Shown piece after piece: positions 1 through 12,727 of a DNA stretch of 64,000 nucleotides. The position numbers were made by a program, and so were the translations under genes. The stretch lies in contig NC_068977.1 of NCBI RefSeq assembly GCF_016808095.1, forward strand, positions 26,747,364-26,811,363, read 5' to 3'. The notes under the pieces were generated by a model. The model saw only the letters and a program-made list of their open reading frames with translations. It was not told the origin of the DNA and ran no database searches. Source of the DNA: Vigna angularis (lineage: Eukaryota > Streptophyta > Magnoliopsida > Fabales > Fabaceae). The first letter of the stretch is position 1, and every line of letters starts with the position of its first letter.

Positions 1-1292
1 TAATGATTAATGTTTTATTTTAATTTATAATATTTTAAAGATTTAAAAGCATGAATAAATTTATCTTAAAAATATAATTCAATTATTTAAATTTGATTTA
101 ACAATTTCGATCTTTTTTATTTTCAATTAAGTTTTCATTTTATTTGTATTTAAAAAAAAGTAAATTTAGTTCCTTCTTTTATACTGGCTTAACCTTTCAG
201 GTTCTGTTTGTTTTAATAAATATTCCATATTTTCATAAATGTATAGCCGGAAAAATATAAAGTGAAATATTGATAATCTGATCCACACAACTTTTATATT
301 GGAAAGTTAGAAATCGTGTTGGGAGAAGACAACATCTCCATAATAAAATTGTTGCACTTTGACAAAATTTACTCATTAATATTTTTTTTAATAGTTGTCA
401 ATTTTAATAGTTCTTGAGGAAAATTACACCATATTCATAAATTTAAAGAAATTCTATTTCTTCTTCAAACAAACAGCATTGCACTTATAAAGTTAAAATC
501 AAATAAAACATAAATAAAATCATATTCAACATACGATAGTGAAAAAATAAAGATCACACAACCCTCCACTTTAAACTCCTTCTATTTCAAGATTATTTAA
601 AGTGCTTCTAGACTAATTTTCAAAACTTTTTTTTTTGTAATTTAAGTTTTAAACTTCATTTAATCTTATAAAACCAACTTATAAATTATAAATTGTATAT
701 TATAAATTATAAATTGATCACAAAGTTATACTTTCAATTAAAATTATGAATAATTGATCTACATTTTCAGAAAAGTAACTATTTTATTTATTGAAAGAAA
801 ACATCAATGCTAAAACAATTATAATAATAAGATACTTTATAAATCCTTACTAACAGATACCTCATTAAAATTAACTATATTGAAATATTTGAAGAAGGAA
901 GAACAAAGAGAAGAAGATTTGAGGAAAAAAGTTTAAAAGAAGAAACAAGAAACATAAGAAATTCCTAATATTCAAAATTATTTTAAAAAATGATATGAAA
1001 TATTTTAGAAGCTTTTAGAAAATTCTAGGAACTTACAAATTATTAAAATAAAGAATGAAGTAAAAATGTACCTGAATTCAATTATCAGCTGCTGAAGTTT
1101 CACATTATACTCAGAATTTTGGTTATGTAAAGCTGAATATACCGCCGCATTGATTATTTTTTTTAACACTTTTTTTAATGATTTTTTAACCCTTCTACGT
1201 CTATAAGTAAAAAGTTCCACTTTTGTATTTTTGAACTCTATGCACTCAAATTGTAAAAACCTAAAAAATAGAATACTAGGTAAGTGTATTAA
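1..1292. other. AT-rich intergenic DNA, no gene seen
   Basis: Very AT-rich sequence with many homopolymer runs. The only open frame of note, about 71 codons on the minus strand near 1005-1220, is low complexity (Lys/Ile/Phe rich), matches no family I recognise and has no supporting exon structure. I see no RNA gene or recognisable transposon end here. Confidence 0.6.
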
Positions 1293-1297
1293 AATAA

Positions 1298-3630
1298 TGT
1301 GATCGAGTATTTTATTATTAATAGAATTTTTTAAGTTCGTCTCATTATTTTAAGAACACTTTATCTCTTTAAAACGTTTTCACTTAGCTCTCTCTAACTT
1401 TTTTCTAAGAGTTCTTGATCTCAAGTCATATGTTCGATGATCAGGAGGTGTCTATGTGATCCTGGCATCGAAGACTATCTCTTCAATCGATCAATTTGTT
1501 AACTAGAGCAAGTAAGTAAAAAACCCATTTTCCTTAGTTTCTAGGGTTTTTGATCATGCACGACGATTCCGTTTTGCATGTATCAAGTAATCTTCTTCCT
1601 TAATTCTTGGTTAGTTGGTGATTTTAAGGTTGGTTTCATATCATCAATCGGTAAAATTGTAGGTTTTCTAGAAATTCCTTCTGCCGCAAGTAATCGACGG
1701 AGCGTTTAGAGGATCTTGAGCTGTTCAGGTAAGGAAAGCTAGATAATTGTTTTAATTGAAGTATGTGGTGTGAGTTGATGGTATATGAGGATTAAACTGT
1801 TTAGCTGGAAAAACGTTGTTTAGTGTTAGTAATAATTTAAGTAATTGGGTGAAATTCATGCTTTGAATGTTGATGGATGTTGCAAATAGGTGTAATATGT
1901 TGTGTGTATGTTTATGACGTTGATGAAGTGAATTGTGCTAATTGAACTGTTACAAGAAAAAAGAGTAATTTTGGTTGTTGGTTATTTAGTCTAAAATATA
2001 GTTTAAGGTAGTGAAATGGTGAGAAATGGTTGGTAAACTGATGGGATGAAGTTGGAGTTGTTTATGATCTGGTTTGGGGTCATGTTCAACACTTTATATG
2101 GTAGAGAATTTTGTTTGGAGTGAGTGGTGGTGTTTGTGTAGAGTTCAACGTGGTTTAGAACTCAAATGGAGGAAGTGAACTAGTGAAAATGTGAGTTAGG
2201 GGTTCTGTGTGCAAATGGTCAGTTTGAGAAGTCTTAGTAAGTCATTTGGGACTTGTTTGAGTTCCTAAGTTGCTTGAAATTGTGTGCCACAAGTGGTAGA
2301 ATTCAATTTGAGTCTCTAAGTTGAGTTTTTGGTTGAGATCTTGTAGTCATTTGTTAAATATAAGTTTAGAAAGGTTTAGACACACTTAGTTAAGTATAAT
2401 TGAGTATATAACATGATCTAGGAGGATTAGAAGTTGGGAAAAATATATTCATTTGGTCAAGAGTGGTTTAGGGTGATAATTCTACAATTTTCGTGTTGCA
2501 GAATTATGCAGACTCGTTGAGTGAGTATAGTTGCTCAGCGAGAGGACATGAGGTCTGGGTCACTGTTTCAGGGTTTTTGCTCAACGGACTGGGTCGCTAA
2601 GCGAGTGAGTTGGGAGTCTAGACCACTGTCTCTGATCTCGCACAGCGAGAGGGTCGCTAAGCGAGTGGGTTGAGGTCTGGGATCACTATCTTTGTATTCG
2701 CTCAGCGAGTGTGGTCGTTGAGCGAGAGGACTCTGTGGTCGCTCAGCGAGCTTGGTCGTTGAGCGACTAGTTCAGAGGGTGTCTTATTCTTTCTTTTCTT
2801 ATTTTCTTATGAAGTAGAGTTACATTTCTATTCATTGTGAATGATGTATAAATATGTATGAGATTTTATGATCAAAGAGGTGGTGTGGTGATGATGTTCA
2901 AGTTATGTGTGAGGTGTGAATTTCAAGTACCATGTGAGAAAGGAATTCCAAGTAGGAATATCCTAAGTTGGTTATGTGGTGTTATGTATTGATGTAGGGG
3001 CTTCTAGATTGGGGAATGATCCTGACACTCTCAATAACCTCATTTCATGTAGAGATGGGTGATTATGTCGTGGAGAGTAGCAGGAGGTCCTAGTCTATGA
3101 TCATTGGTTAAGGCCATAAATGTTTGACAGATTAACCTTGGTGTAGGGTATTATTGGTGGTGGGTGAGGATGTGGTTATTATTATTTCTGAGCTAGGTTG
3201 CTCCACCATACACGGGTGTAGGTTCCCCATGAGTCCGATATCAATGCATCTATCCGGATAGTAAAAAGTGTTTCAAGTGGATTGGACAAGTTAATGTGTT
3301 GTTTGATTCATAATATGCATGTATATTGTTATTGTTTTAAATAGTATGTAAAATCTTTTGATACTCTAGCTTACCCTTGTTTTTTTGTGGTATGTCTTTG
3401 TATGTTGTTTCTCTTTTGCGATGATCACCTTAATGGTATGAGCTTAAGGATGCAGTCTTTTCAATTGGAGCAGCTGAAGGTCGGAAGTGAAACTTATAGT
3501 ATAGGTAGTTATTTTGTTTTTCAGGTGAAATTTTTTGTATTCATCAAATTTATAGTTGTTGTTGTTCTATCATTATACATGTAATGTTCAGTTTAGTAGT
3601 TTTATATTACTAAATTTAGGATGTTATACA
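1298..3630 (+). mobile_element. Solo LTR of a long-LTR Ty3-gypsy family
   Basis: The block starts TGTGATCGAG, ends GATGTTATACA, and is flanked by a direct repeat AATAA (1293-1297 and 3631-3635), as expected for a 5-bp target duplication. No tRNA primer site follows the right end, so this is a solo LTR. It shares islands with the LTRs at 4342, 12170, 21361 and 25726. One is a splice-donor-like CAGGTAAGG-AAGC (here about 1726-1741); another is GCGATGATCA followed by a TGAGC-type block (about 3418-3446). Family assignment rests on the 25726 copy, which adjoins a gypsy primer site and gag. Between the islands the copies differ greatly. Old insertion, no coding capacity. Confidence 0.75.
2511..2768 (+). 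repeat. Dyad-motif cluster inside solo LTR
   Basis: At least six short dyads with five-base arms around one central base, such as TCGCTAAGCGA at 2594-2604 and 2654-2664, TCGCTCAGCGA at 2698-2708 and 2739-2749, TTGCTCAGCGA at 2531-2541, and a wobble version TCGTTGAGCGA near 2757-2767. Spacing is irregular (roughly 10 to 60 bp), so this is not a simple tandem repeat. Function unknown. Confidence 0.8.
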
Positions 3631-3635
3631 AATAA

Positions 3636-4336
3636 AATTAGTAAATTTCGTAAGAATTTTAGAATCTAGAAAATATGATTAATTTTAGTATTTTGAAAAT
3701 ATAATGTTTTTTACCTTATATTCTGATATTGAGAATCATTATTATATTTGTTTTTGAAAAAAAAAATGATAGGCAACATATTCACCCTAAATTAAGTTTT
3801 AAAATTTTTCCTTATTTAATGTTTATTTATGCTTTTTGCTGGATGGTAAAACATAATGTTCTTTGAATTGAATACATCTTCATTAAATTCAAAAGGACGT
3901 TGTGAAGAAAAGTATAAAAAAATGTTAATTGTTACTCTTTCACCATAATTTAATCATTTACAAAAGATATAAAAAATGTCGACTACTAATCTTTCACAAT
4001 AATAAAACTATCCATATGTTTTATAAAATTAGGATACAATGTTAGTTTGTTTAAATACTTATCAAATTTCTTTTAATTTTAAAGAGTTTGAAACTTGTAT
4101 TTTCTTTAATTCCTAATACAATGAAAAGCTAGAAATGAAGCTAGTTATTTTATATTTGATTGAATTTAACTAAAATTTAAATTCTCATAAGTTTAGATCC
4201 TTTTTACTAAAATCTCTCATTAATTTTTTATATTTTTTAATAAATTTTTTACGGTTATTTTTACTTATTAATATAAAAAAATATATTATATAACTATGAA
4301 TAACCAACATTTATTATTTTAGTTAAAATATTTTGA
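3636..4336. other. AT-rich spacer between two solo LTRs
   Basis: No gene, RNA or repeat boundary recognised. The sequence is dominated by A/T runs. Confidence 0.6.
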
Positions 4337-4341
4337 ATAAC

Positions 4342-6715
4342 TGTAACATCTCAAAATATATAGCATAAACCATATAAAGAAGTTATCATATAATAATATT
4401 GTAAGACACTTAAAGATGTTATAATAAGATTAAAATAACCATAAAATTTAAAACTTTAAAGAAGTTCTACACAATCCCAAAGTTATAAACTTAACCGATC
4501 GGTAATTCAGTATTACAAAATTCAACCGTTCAACTCAAAAACTAAAAACAGTAATATGACTGAACGGTCATATTTTAAACTGCAGGATTCTCGCTCTCTA
4601 ACTCATACTCCAGTGTACACTCCACATCCTCTGATCACACCCAAGAGGTGATCATCGCAAGGGAAAAACCGAACAGGAACATGGACAAAACAGGAAATAA
4701 GGGTAAGCTAATGTAATTTACTTATGCAAACATACATACAATTCGTACAAGTACAACCAATGCATAACTGAATACTGCAACCTCCCAAAACAATACGTAT
4801 ATACATATACAAATGAACACTATACTTCATGCTTAAACCGTACACCTGACTTGACCATCCGGATTGTATAAATATGTAACCTGAGGCCGTTCATGCACTT
4901 GGGTGGTGTAGTAACTGGAAAACCACCAGCTTCCACCCGAGGTTAGTCCGTTACAACTCACCCAAGAACCTATGGGCTAGGACCTCCTGTCATTCTCACA
5001 CAATGCCTTACCCATCTCTACTTGAGAATTGGTAATCATCAGAATATCGGGATGAACTCCGTGAATTTCATATCCATATTCATACTATAATACCACTTTG
5101 ATACACTTTTCACTTGAGACATTTACCACTTCAATACATTTTTCACTGAGACATTATTCCTTGGAATTCTCTTCCACATTACTTGAAACATATGCCTTGT
5201 TTGAAATATCAATACAATTTCCCATACTCAGTAGATCAATACAACTATCTCAACCCATCAAAGTCAAACAGTGATAATATCATTTAAAGACCAAATATTC
5301 ATTCATAACAGAAAACTAAACGTCAACAACACAAATTTCGAGTACGATCGAACGGAAGATCAACAAATCTTATGGACCAGACCAGACGGTAAAACAATCC
5401 CCAAATGAGAACATGACCGGATGGTCATTTAAATAGTAAGACCCAAACAGGAGTCGAACAATATTGGCTTAGGCCGAACACTATTAACTTAGAACAAATA
5501 CGATATTGAGCATTAGTATAAGAACGAGCGCTCATAAGAGACCACACAACCCAATAATATCGATCCCTAACACTACCATAAATGCTAGTACAAAACCGAG
5601 CACTTACCAAGAACGAGCGCTAGTACAATACCGAGCACTACCAAGACAGTACATGATCGAGCGGTCAATAACAATTAAAACCTATGATAGACCGAACGCT
5701 GCTTATACTCAAATGTTATGTCTAGACCGACTGCTATATTTACCTGAATATCAATACAAGACTGATCGGTCATTAACTAAGGATCCACAAAAGTAGAACT
5801 CAGTTAAGACCGAGCACCAATATAAACCGAGTACTATTAATAACGAACGCTAAACCTATTACGACTAGTAGCAAATGATAATACCCACCATGAGACTGTC
5901 GAGATAAAAAATGAATACTTTTAAAACTAAACGTCAACATTAAACCGAACAACACTTAGCCAGATTAACACTACGGAACCTAATACCATTAAGCCTGATT
6001 ACATGAACAGACCAAGCGTTCTATACCGATCGTTCGATTTTCTACAAAACTTGCAGAACTTCACAACTACTACACATATTTCTTCCAAACACATAATATT
6101 GTATACAATTCAATCAAACATACAATTGTTCATACATTTAAACGTTCAAACAGAGATTCCAACCACAACCACATAAAACATAATTAAATTACTAACTTCT
6201 CTTACCTCTTTAATTGGACAGAGATCTTTCAGTACAGAAATTTGCTCACCACCAAAAGTCTTAGAAACCTAAAGTTCATTGATTTGTGAAAATATACCAA
6301 CCACAAGACCAGAAATGTGATCAGAATTTAATAGAAAGAGATAATAAACTCATGCAACCAGAAACTTGGTTTGCATGTGCCGAAAAACAAACATTCTAAG
6401 AAGAGGATAAACTTACCAGGTCAAAACAATAACTTGATCGGTGCAAAGTGGAGTCCTTAACACCAGAAAGACTCAGGCGTTGCAAAGTGGAGCCCTTAAC
6501 ATCAGAAGAAAGTGAGAATTTGTAAAAAGAAGGAAGAGGATTGTAAAGAGAAAAGGAGAAAAAGAAGAATTCAGAAGGTTTGAAGAGAATGAGTGCATGC
6601 AAAAGAGTGTACGAAATTTTTGAAAAACTCAATTATATACTACCGTCAAAAACCGATCAGCCCAATCACATGCACCTACCTATCTTCCACATCTGATTTT
6701 TTCTCGGTCTTAACA
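4342..6715 (-). mobile_element. Solo LTR of the same gypsy family, reverse orientation
   Basis: On the plus strand it begins TGTAACATCTCAAAATATA, the complement of the family's LTR 3' end, and probably ends CTTAACA at 6715. Flanks are ATAAC (4337-4341) and ATAAT (6716-6720), an imperfect 5-bp duplication, so the right edge is less certain than the left. The conserved GCGATGATCA block appears in complement near 4640-4660 and the GGTAAG-type block near 6205. The body holds scattered CGAGCAC, GAACGAGCGCT and ACCGAACGCT words (about 5500-5850) like those that form the ordered array in the LTR at 25726. Open frames near 5425-5796 are by-products of these repeats. Confidence 0.65.
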
Positions 6716-6720
6716 ATAAT

Positions 6721-7790
6721 AGTCACCTATATTAATAATAATAATAATAACTATCAAAATAAATAATTTTTTTATCATTAATATAATTTTATTCTAATCA
6801 TAGAATTTTAAAAGTAAAATTAAAAAAATGAAATAAAAACTAAACTTAACTGAAAAGTATAAATATTTTAAATATTAAAAGAACAAAGTATCCTGAGTTA
6901 TGATAAGCTTAAAACTCCATTAAAAAAAGAAAATAATTAATATAAATTAAAGTTGCAATACCATAAAATGACAAAAAAGGTTAATTTTCTAAAATCTCCT
7001 TGCAAAAATTTACTTGTCTTCTTATATAACTTGACTCTAGAGTGAGATAGAAGTATTTAACCAAAGTTGAGAAGTTTTGTACTTAACTTTCAATTTACTT
7101 CAACACAATAACCCTAAAATACTTATTAACAAATTACTTGAAATGGCAGATAGTCCTGCTTAACTATTCTCTTTCTTAATGCATCAGGATTCAAAATAAA
7201 ATATCCTAAGAACTACGAATACTCGACAAATTTAAATGTCAACTGTACTAGTCAATTAAACTAAGACCCAATAAAAAGAAACACCGTTTAATATTTACTT
7301 TTCCACAATTATTGATTTATGTATTTGAGTGTCCAATGTTGTTTAAAGTTAAAACATTTCCATTCAAAGGATAGAAATCAAAGGATTGAAAGCAAGCAGT
7401 TGCAGATAACAACACAAAAATAACAGAAAAGTTTGTCAAATCTGCATGCTATACCCTCCCCACTCACCCACAAACCTAAACATAGAAAGGTAGAATAGTA
7501 TTACTTAATGAAGGAAGCAAACCAAGTAGGAGACAGTGATGCAGAAAAGTGGCGTAAGATAGGTTAGCAAAAACACGGTTCCTTTCTTTAATTGATGTAT
7601 CTTAGATTTGACAAAGTAAGATAGATGCAACAGACAGACACATTTTCGCATCACAGAACAGACACATTCTCTCATTACAAAACTAAAAACCTATGAAGCT
7701 AGACACAGAAAAATTTCGTCATCCACCATTGACAGACAGACAAACAGACGCGAGACCATAACTGAACATAAAATTATAAAAAACAAGCAT
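6721..7790. other. 3' flank of HSP90
   Basis: AT-rich sequence between the solo LTR and the HSP90 stop codon. The part next to the gene, roughly 7400-7790, is less AT-biased and is probably the HSP90 3' UTR, but I could not fix a poly(A) site. No other gene seen. Confidence 0.5.
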
Positions 7791-10723
7791 TTAGTCCACT
7801 TCTTCCATCTTGCTCTCCTCAGCACCTTCCTCTTCCAATGGGGGCATGTCAACATCATCGCCACCAGTCTCATCTTCATCAATGCTCAGACCCAGCTTCA
7901 ACATCCTGTGAATCCTCGAAGCAAATGTGTTTGGATCATCAAGGCTGAAACCTGAAGTCAAAAGGGCTGTCTCAAACAGAAGCAACACAAGGTCCTTCAC
8001 AGACTTGTCATTCTTATCAGCTTCAGCTCTCTTCCTCAACTCCTCCATTATACCATTGTCAGGGTTGATTTCCATGGTCTTCTTGCTAGACATGTAGCCA
8101 CTCATGCTGCTGTCTCTCAGAGCCTGAGCCTTCATAATTCTTTCCATGTTTGCGGTCCATCCATACTCACCAGTAACCAAACAGCAAGGGGAATCAACAA
8201 TCCTGTCCGAGACAACAACCTTCTCCACTTTGTCTCCCAGAATGTCCTTGATGACCTTGCAGAGCTCCTCAAAGGATTTCTTCTTCTCTTCTTTCTTCTT
8301 CTTCTCTTCCTCAGTTTCATCATCCAGTTTCAACCCCTCCTTTGTAGCTGAAACCAATTTCTTCCCATCATACTCCTTTAGTTGTCCGACTGCATACTCA
8401 TCAATAGCATCCACCATGTACAGAACTTCATAGCCCTTCTTCTTCAGTCTCTCCAAGAAGGGTGAATTCTCCACAGCCTTTTTGCTCTCTCCAGTGATAT
8501 AGTAAATGTCCTTCTGTCCCTCCTTCATTCTCGTAACGTAATCCTTCAAGCTTGTCATTTCATCGCCACTTTTTGTTGAGTGGTACCTCAGCAAGTCAGC
8601 CAATTTGGACCTGTTCTGGCTATCCTCGTGGATACCCAGTTTCAAGTTCTTTGAAAAAGCATCATAGAACTTATTGTAGTCTTCCTTGTTCTCTGCAATT
8701 TCGTTGAACATCTCAATACACTTCTTCACAAGATTCTTTCTGATCACCTTCAAGATCTTGTTCTGTTGCAACATCTCACGAGAGATGTTGAGGGGCAAGT
8801 CATCGGAGTCAACAACACCTTTCACAAATCCAAGGTACTCAGGAATGAGCTCTTCACAGTTGTCCATGATGAACACCCTCCTGACGTAAAGCTTGATATT
8901 GTTCATCTTTTTCCTCGTGTCAAACAGATCAAAGGGTGCTCTCTTTGGAACGAAGAGAATGGCCTTGAACTCAAGCTGGCCCTCCACAGAGAAATGCTTC
9001 ACAGCCAAGTGCTCCTCCCAGTCGTTGGTCAGGCTCTTGTAGAAAGAAGCGTACTCATCTTTCGTGATCTCTTCTGGCTTCCGCAGCCAAATTGGCTTCT
9101 GCTTGTTGATCAGTTGCCACTCGTGAGAAACCTCCTTGATCTTCTTCTTTTTCTTAGAATCTTTCTCCTTTTCCTCGTCTACATCCTCGATATCCCCTTC
9201 TTCCTCCTTCTTGGGCTCATCATCTTCGTCATCGCTAATTTCTTTCTCGGTTGTCTTCTCCGTCCAGAGGTAGATAGGATAGCTAATGAATTCAGAGTGC
9301 TTCTTTACAAGATCCTTGATCCTCCTTTCCTCCAAGTACTCCAACTGTTGACAATCAAAGAGGTTAATCAGTCAGAACACGAGTAATATAAACCAAAGCA
9401 ACATAAAAAATCCAGTTTCTGAACACCAAAATGGGTTCAGATTGATAAATTAACAGTACCTGATCTTCCTTGAGGAAGAGAGTAATCTTAGTTCCTCTTC
9501 CGAGTTGCTCGCCCTCAGTGTCCCTAGTAACAGTGAAAGAGCCACCAGCCTGAGATTCCCAAATGTGCTGTTCATCGTCATTATGCTTTGTGGTAACAAT
9601 GACTTTCTCCGCGACAAGGTATGCAGAGTAGAACCCCACACCGAACTGTCCAATCATGCTTACATCAGCACCAGCCTGCAGCGCCTCCATGAATTCCTTG
9701 GTCCCAGACCTCGCAATGGTACCCAGGTTGTTCACCAAGTCTACAAACAATACAACATAAAAGCATGGTCAACAAAAATTCCTTCCAAATCAACATTCGA
9801 AACTCCGAACACATTCATTCCATCTCATGCATTACTGATGTATTACCTGCTTTAGTCATTCCAATGCCACTGTCAATAATGGAAAGGGTGTTGTTGGCCT
9901 TGTCGGGCACGAGTCGAATGAAGAGTTCTGGCTGAGCATCGAGCTTGCTCTTATCGGTTAAACTCTCGAATCGAATCTTATCCAAAGCCTACATTTGAAC
10001 AAAAATGAAATAAATCAAACACCGTTATATTCAAAAATTTAGGGTTAAAAAACTAACATTAACATTCCTGCATTTTCATTTCGTTTGTTCAATGATGCAA
10101 TGTATAACTGTTAACGTATCACTATAACTATAATGATTGAAACCATGTAATTTACACGGACAAGTAAATTGTTCAAAACCAAGAGTCTCTAAATAAAATA
10201 TTTCAAACAGTTAAAGAAGTAACCAAAAGAATTAAGAATCTCTATGTCACAATGTTGAAATTATTGCAAAATATCTGGATGATTCATAATAGCCAGATGA
10301 CGAATATCTCTAATGACACAGTACCCATGACATTTACAATTCATTATCTTAAATCTACAACTAATCTAAAAAAAATTGTTCCAACAAAATTCCAAGGTAT
10401 ACTTTTTCATTACACTAGTAACATACATTATCATACAAACAATTTAATCTAAAAAACGAGCAATGTAAGAACAACAAAATACAACCTATATAACGTCCAT
10501 TCAGAACACGTAATTCACAGATTTATTATACATAGTTGATGAGATTTCATTCATTCAATGAAAATTCTGAAACCAAGAGTGAAGGATTTAAGAGGCTTAC
10601 ATCAGAAGAGTTGCTGATGAGTTCTCGCAAGAAAATCTCTTTGTTGCTGTAGAATGTGTTGATGATGAGGCTCAGAAGTTGGTTGATCTCAGCCTGGAAA
10701 GCGAAGGTTTCCGCGTCCGCCAT
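7791..10723 (-). CDS. HSP90: Cytosolic heat shock protein 90 (four exons)
   Basis: ATP-dependent chaperone of the cytosol and nucleus that matures kinases, receptors and immune sensors. Exons by splice sites and reading frame: 10723-10601, 9988-9847, 9740-9460, 9344-7791 (stop TAA 7793-7791). All introns are GT-AG, and the joined frame gives 699 aa, the usual length of plant cytosolic HSP90. The N-terminal ATPase carries the family signature [11 protein letters not shown] (residues 25-35, catalytic Glu about 34), NSSDAL, and DSGIGM with the nucleotide-binding Asp80. An acidic/lysine-rich linker follows ([14 protein letters not shown] onward), then the middle and C-terminal dimerisation domains. 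The protein ends MEEVD, the docking site for TPR co-chaperones. The start is set by the conserved [13 protein letters not shown] opening. No frameshift or stop was seen. Heat inducibility is inferred from the promoter elements. Confidence 0.97.
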
Positions 10724-10875
10724 TGAATATCAGATGATAACCGCAAAGAATCACCGATTAATCAGAGAAGGAAACGCAAGAAGGAAAATGAGCGAATTGC
10801 ACAGAGCAGAATGCACAAGTTATAAGAACGACTCGCAGAGAAATAAATCGTTGAAGGCAGAAGAAATGGAAGAGG

Positions 10876-10883
10876 TTTATATA
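10876..10883 (-). promoter_or_regulatory. TATA box of HSP90
   Basis: TATATAAA read on the minus strand, about 155 nt upstream of the HSP90 start codon and immediately downstream (in gene direction) of the heat shock elements. Placement is consistent with a 5' UTR of roughly 120 nt. The transcription start itself is not visible. Confidence 0.7.
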
Positions 10884-10912
10884 GAAATGAGAACATGCGT
10901 GAAACAAACAGG

Positions 10913-10925
10913 TTCTGGAGTGTTC
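10913..10925 (-). promoter_or_regulatory. Heat shock element, proximal
   Basis: Three 5-bp units in register: TTC at 10913-10915, GAG at 10918-10920 (one mismatch to GAA), TTC at 10923-10925. It lies about 30 bp upstream of the TATA box, the usual place for an HSF site. Confidence 0.65.
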
Positions 10926-11006
10926 TACCTCCCTCTCGACATTTTTATTAGTAGACTGAACCAGAAGAAACGTTGTCGTTTTGTTTTTTGAGTTTAGCAG
11001 CAAAGT

Positions 11007-11024
11007 ATCCGGAACTTTCCAGGG
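11007..11024 (-). promoter_or_regulatory. Heat shock element, four-unit
   Basis: Units in 5-bp register: ATC 11007-11009 (one mismatch), GAA 11012-11014, TTC 11017-11019, GGG 11022-11024 (two mismatches to GAA). The central GAAnnTTC is perfect. Confidence 0.7.
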
Positions 11025-11049
11025 TAATATGGTTGTGTTTGAGGGACTA

Positions 11050-11057
11050 GAATGTTC
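11050..11057 (-). promoter_or_regulatory. Heat shock element core, distal
   Basis: Perfect GAAnnTTC (AGAATGTTCT context). Flanking units are poor, so alone it would be weak. With the two closer elements it gives three HSF-like sites within 150 bp. Confidence 0.55.
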
Positions 11058-11111
11058 TCTCACTCTCATGCACAATGACGAAAATAGGGTCCCACAACAT
11101 ATTAATGACAA

Positions 11112-12169
11112 AAAGTTGTTTACTCTATTATATTATATTTTCAAATTTGTAAAAGCTATTTTTAGTTTCTTGAATTTGAAAATACTGTTTTTTACAGTCT
11201 TTTGAACTAAAGATAATTTTACAAATTATTTTAATGTTTCTAATTTAATAATAAGAAGCATAAATATATATTTTCCAATTTAAAATACTAAAATAATCTA
11301 TCTTTTAGTGTAGAATATCAAAATCAGATTCACCCAAATCTTAAATTTAAAAATATAAATACTTAAGAAAAGAAAGATATATTGCAATCAAAATTGTATG
11401 GTGCTAAGTGACCTATATATTTTATTTGAATCCAAAATTTACTAATTATTTTATAGATTTGACTGAAAGTAATAGATAAGTGTTCCTGATTTTTTTACAG
11501 GTTCAACCATAATAATACTAAGGTTCTTTAATATATATTTTATAGATTTTATAATATTTTATTTTTGTGTACAATATAATATTTTATTTTTGTGTGTGAA
11601 TATATAATAATTAATTTTTGTTAAGACTTTTTGTGAATTTTTGTTGTTGTATAATTCCTTCAATTTTTGTAAATTATAAGTTTTTATATAATTGCATTAT
11701 TATTTGTTGTTATAAATGTGTTTTATTTGTAATTGAAAAAAAATTCTTTGACTATTACCATTTAATAATTTTTATAGAAATAAAATGATTTTAACAAAAA
11801 GTTATGTTTTTACTTTTTAAAAAAAGGTGAAAAAGTAGTGAGAGAAAATGTTAAATGAGTGTGAAAAAAAAATTGAAATTAAAGTATCATTGTTCTTTGA
11901 ATTTTTTTTCATAGAGTTGTGCTATATCCACAGTAGAATGAGAAAAGAAAAACGGACCGATATCTTTTGGTGAAAAATATCTTAATAGAATGATTGCGTG
12001 TATCTACATCTCTCTATTAAGATTTTTTCTCAAAAAATAATTCAAATTTATAAATTAAATTATAGTATATAGCAAATATTTACATAATTTTAAATTATAT
12101 ATATATTTATTTTGTAATAACTTAAAAAATTTAGTCTTTAAGAGTTGATATGGTATTTAAATAATGAGA
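11112..12169. other. AT-rich intergenic DNA upstream of HSP90
   Basis: Long A/T-rich stretch with short internal repeats such as the doubled ATAATATTTTATTTTTGTGT near 11550-11600. No coding or RNA feature recognised. Confidence 0.6.
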
Positions 12170-12727
12170 CTATGTTATTTTAATATTAAAATAATTAAAA
12201 GTGTAAATAAAAATTTCGTTACGGGTCTCATTATTTAAAACACAAATCATTTTTCTAGAACTTATTTTTTTGAATTTCCATTCACTTTTCTGTTCGAGGT
12301 CTAACCGCTGAGTCATTTCTTTGAAGATCAAGAAGTGTTTAGGTGATCATGGTAGCAAGATCTTCATCTTCCGATTAGTTTCCTCAAAAGAGTAAGTTAA
12401 TTTATACTCTTTTCGTGAGTTGTATTGTTATTCCATACATGTGAGCAATCTTTGGTTGCTTGTGTCTTCTTAGCTTTATAGTGTGTTCCCTATTGATTAG
12501 TGGTTTTAACCATGTATCCCGATCATGATTTCATGATCTGTATATGTGGATAAAGTTCTCTGAACTAAGAGAGTGGTTGTTGGTCTCTTAGAGTTGTTGG
12601 AGCTTTCAATCAGGTAAGGGAAACTAATTCTGTGTTTATAAAGTCTTAGTAGGTTTTGTGAGGTAAAGAAAGCTATTTAATTGAGTTTGTGATGTAAGTT
12701 TGGTGTTTGTATGTGTATTAAATTAAT
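12170..12727 (+). mobile_element. 5' part of a gypsy LTR split by later insertions
   Basis: Matches the LTR at 1298 in order: a GAAGATCAAGAAGTGTTTAGGTG-like block, then TCAGGTAAGGGAAAC near 12612-12626. The left edge near 12170 is approximate because I found no matching target duplication. The LTR is interrupted at 12728 by a Mutator-like element and probably resumes at 14093 and again at 19008. Confidence 0.55.

Noticed and set aside
8766..9386. 206-codon plus-strand frame opposite HSP90
   Set aside because: It is the antisense shadow of the conserved HSP90 exon 4; no independent homology or gene structure.
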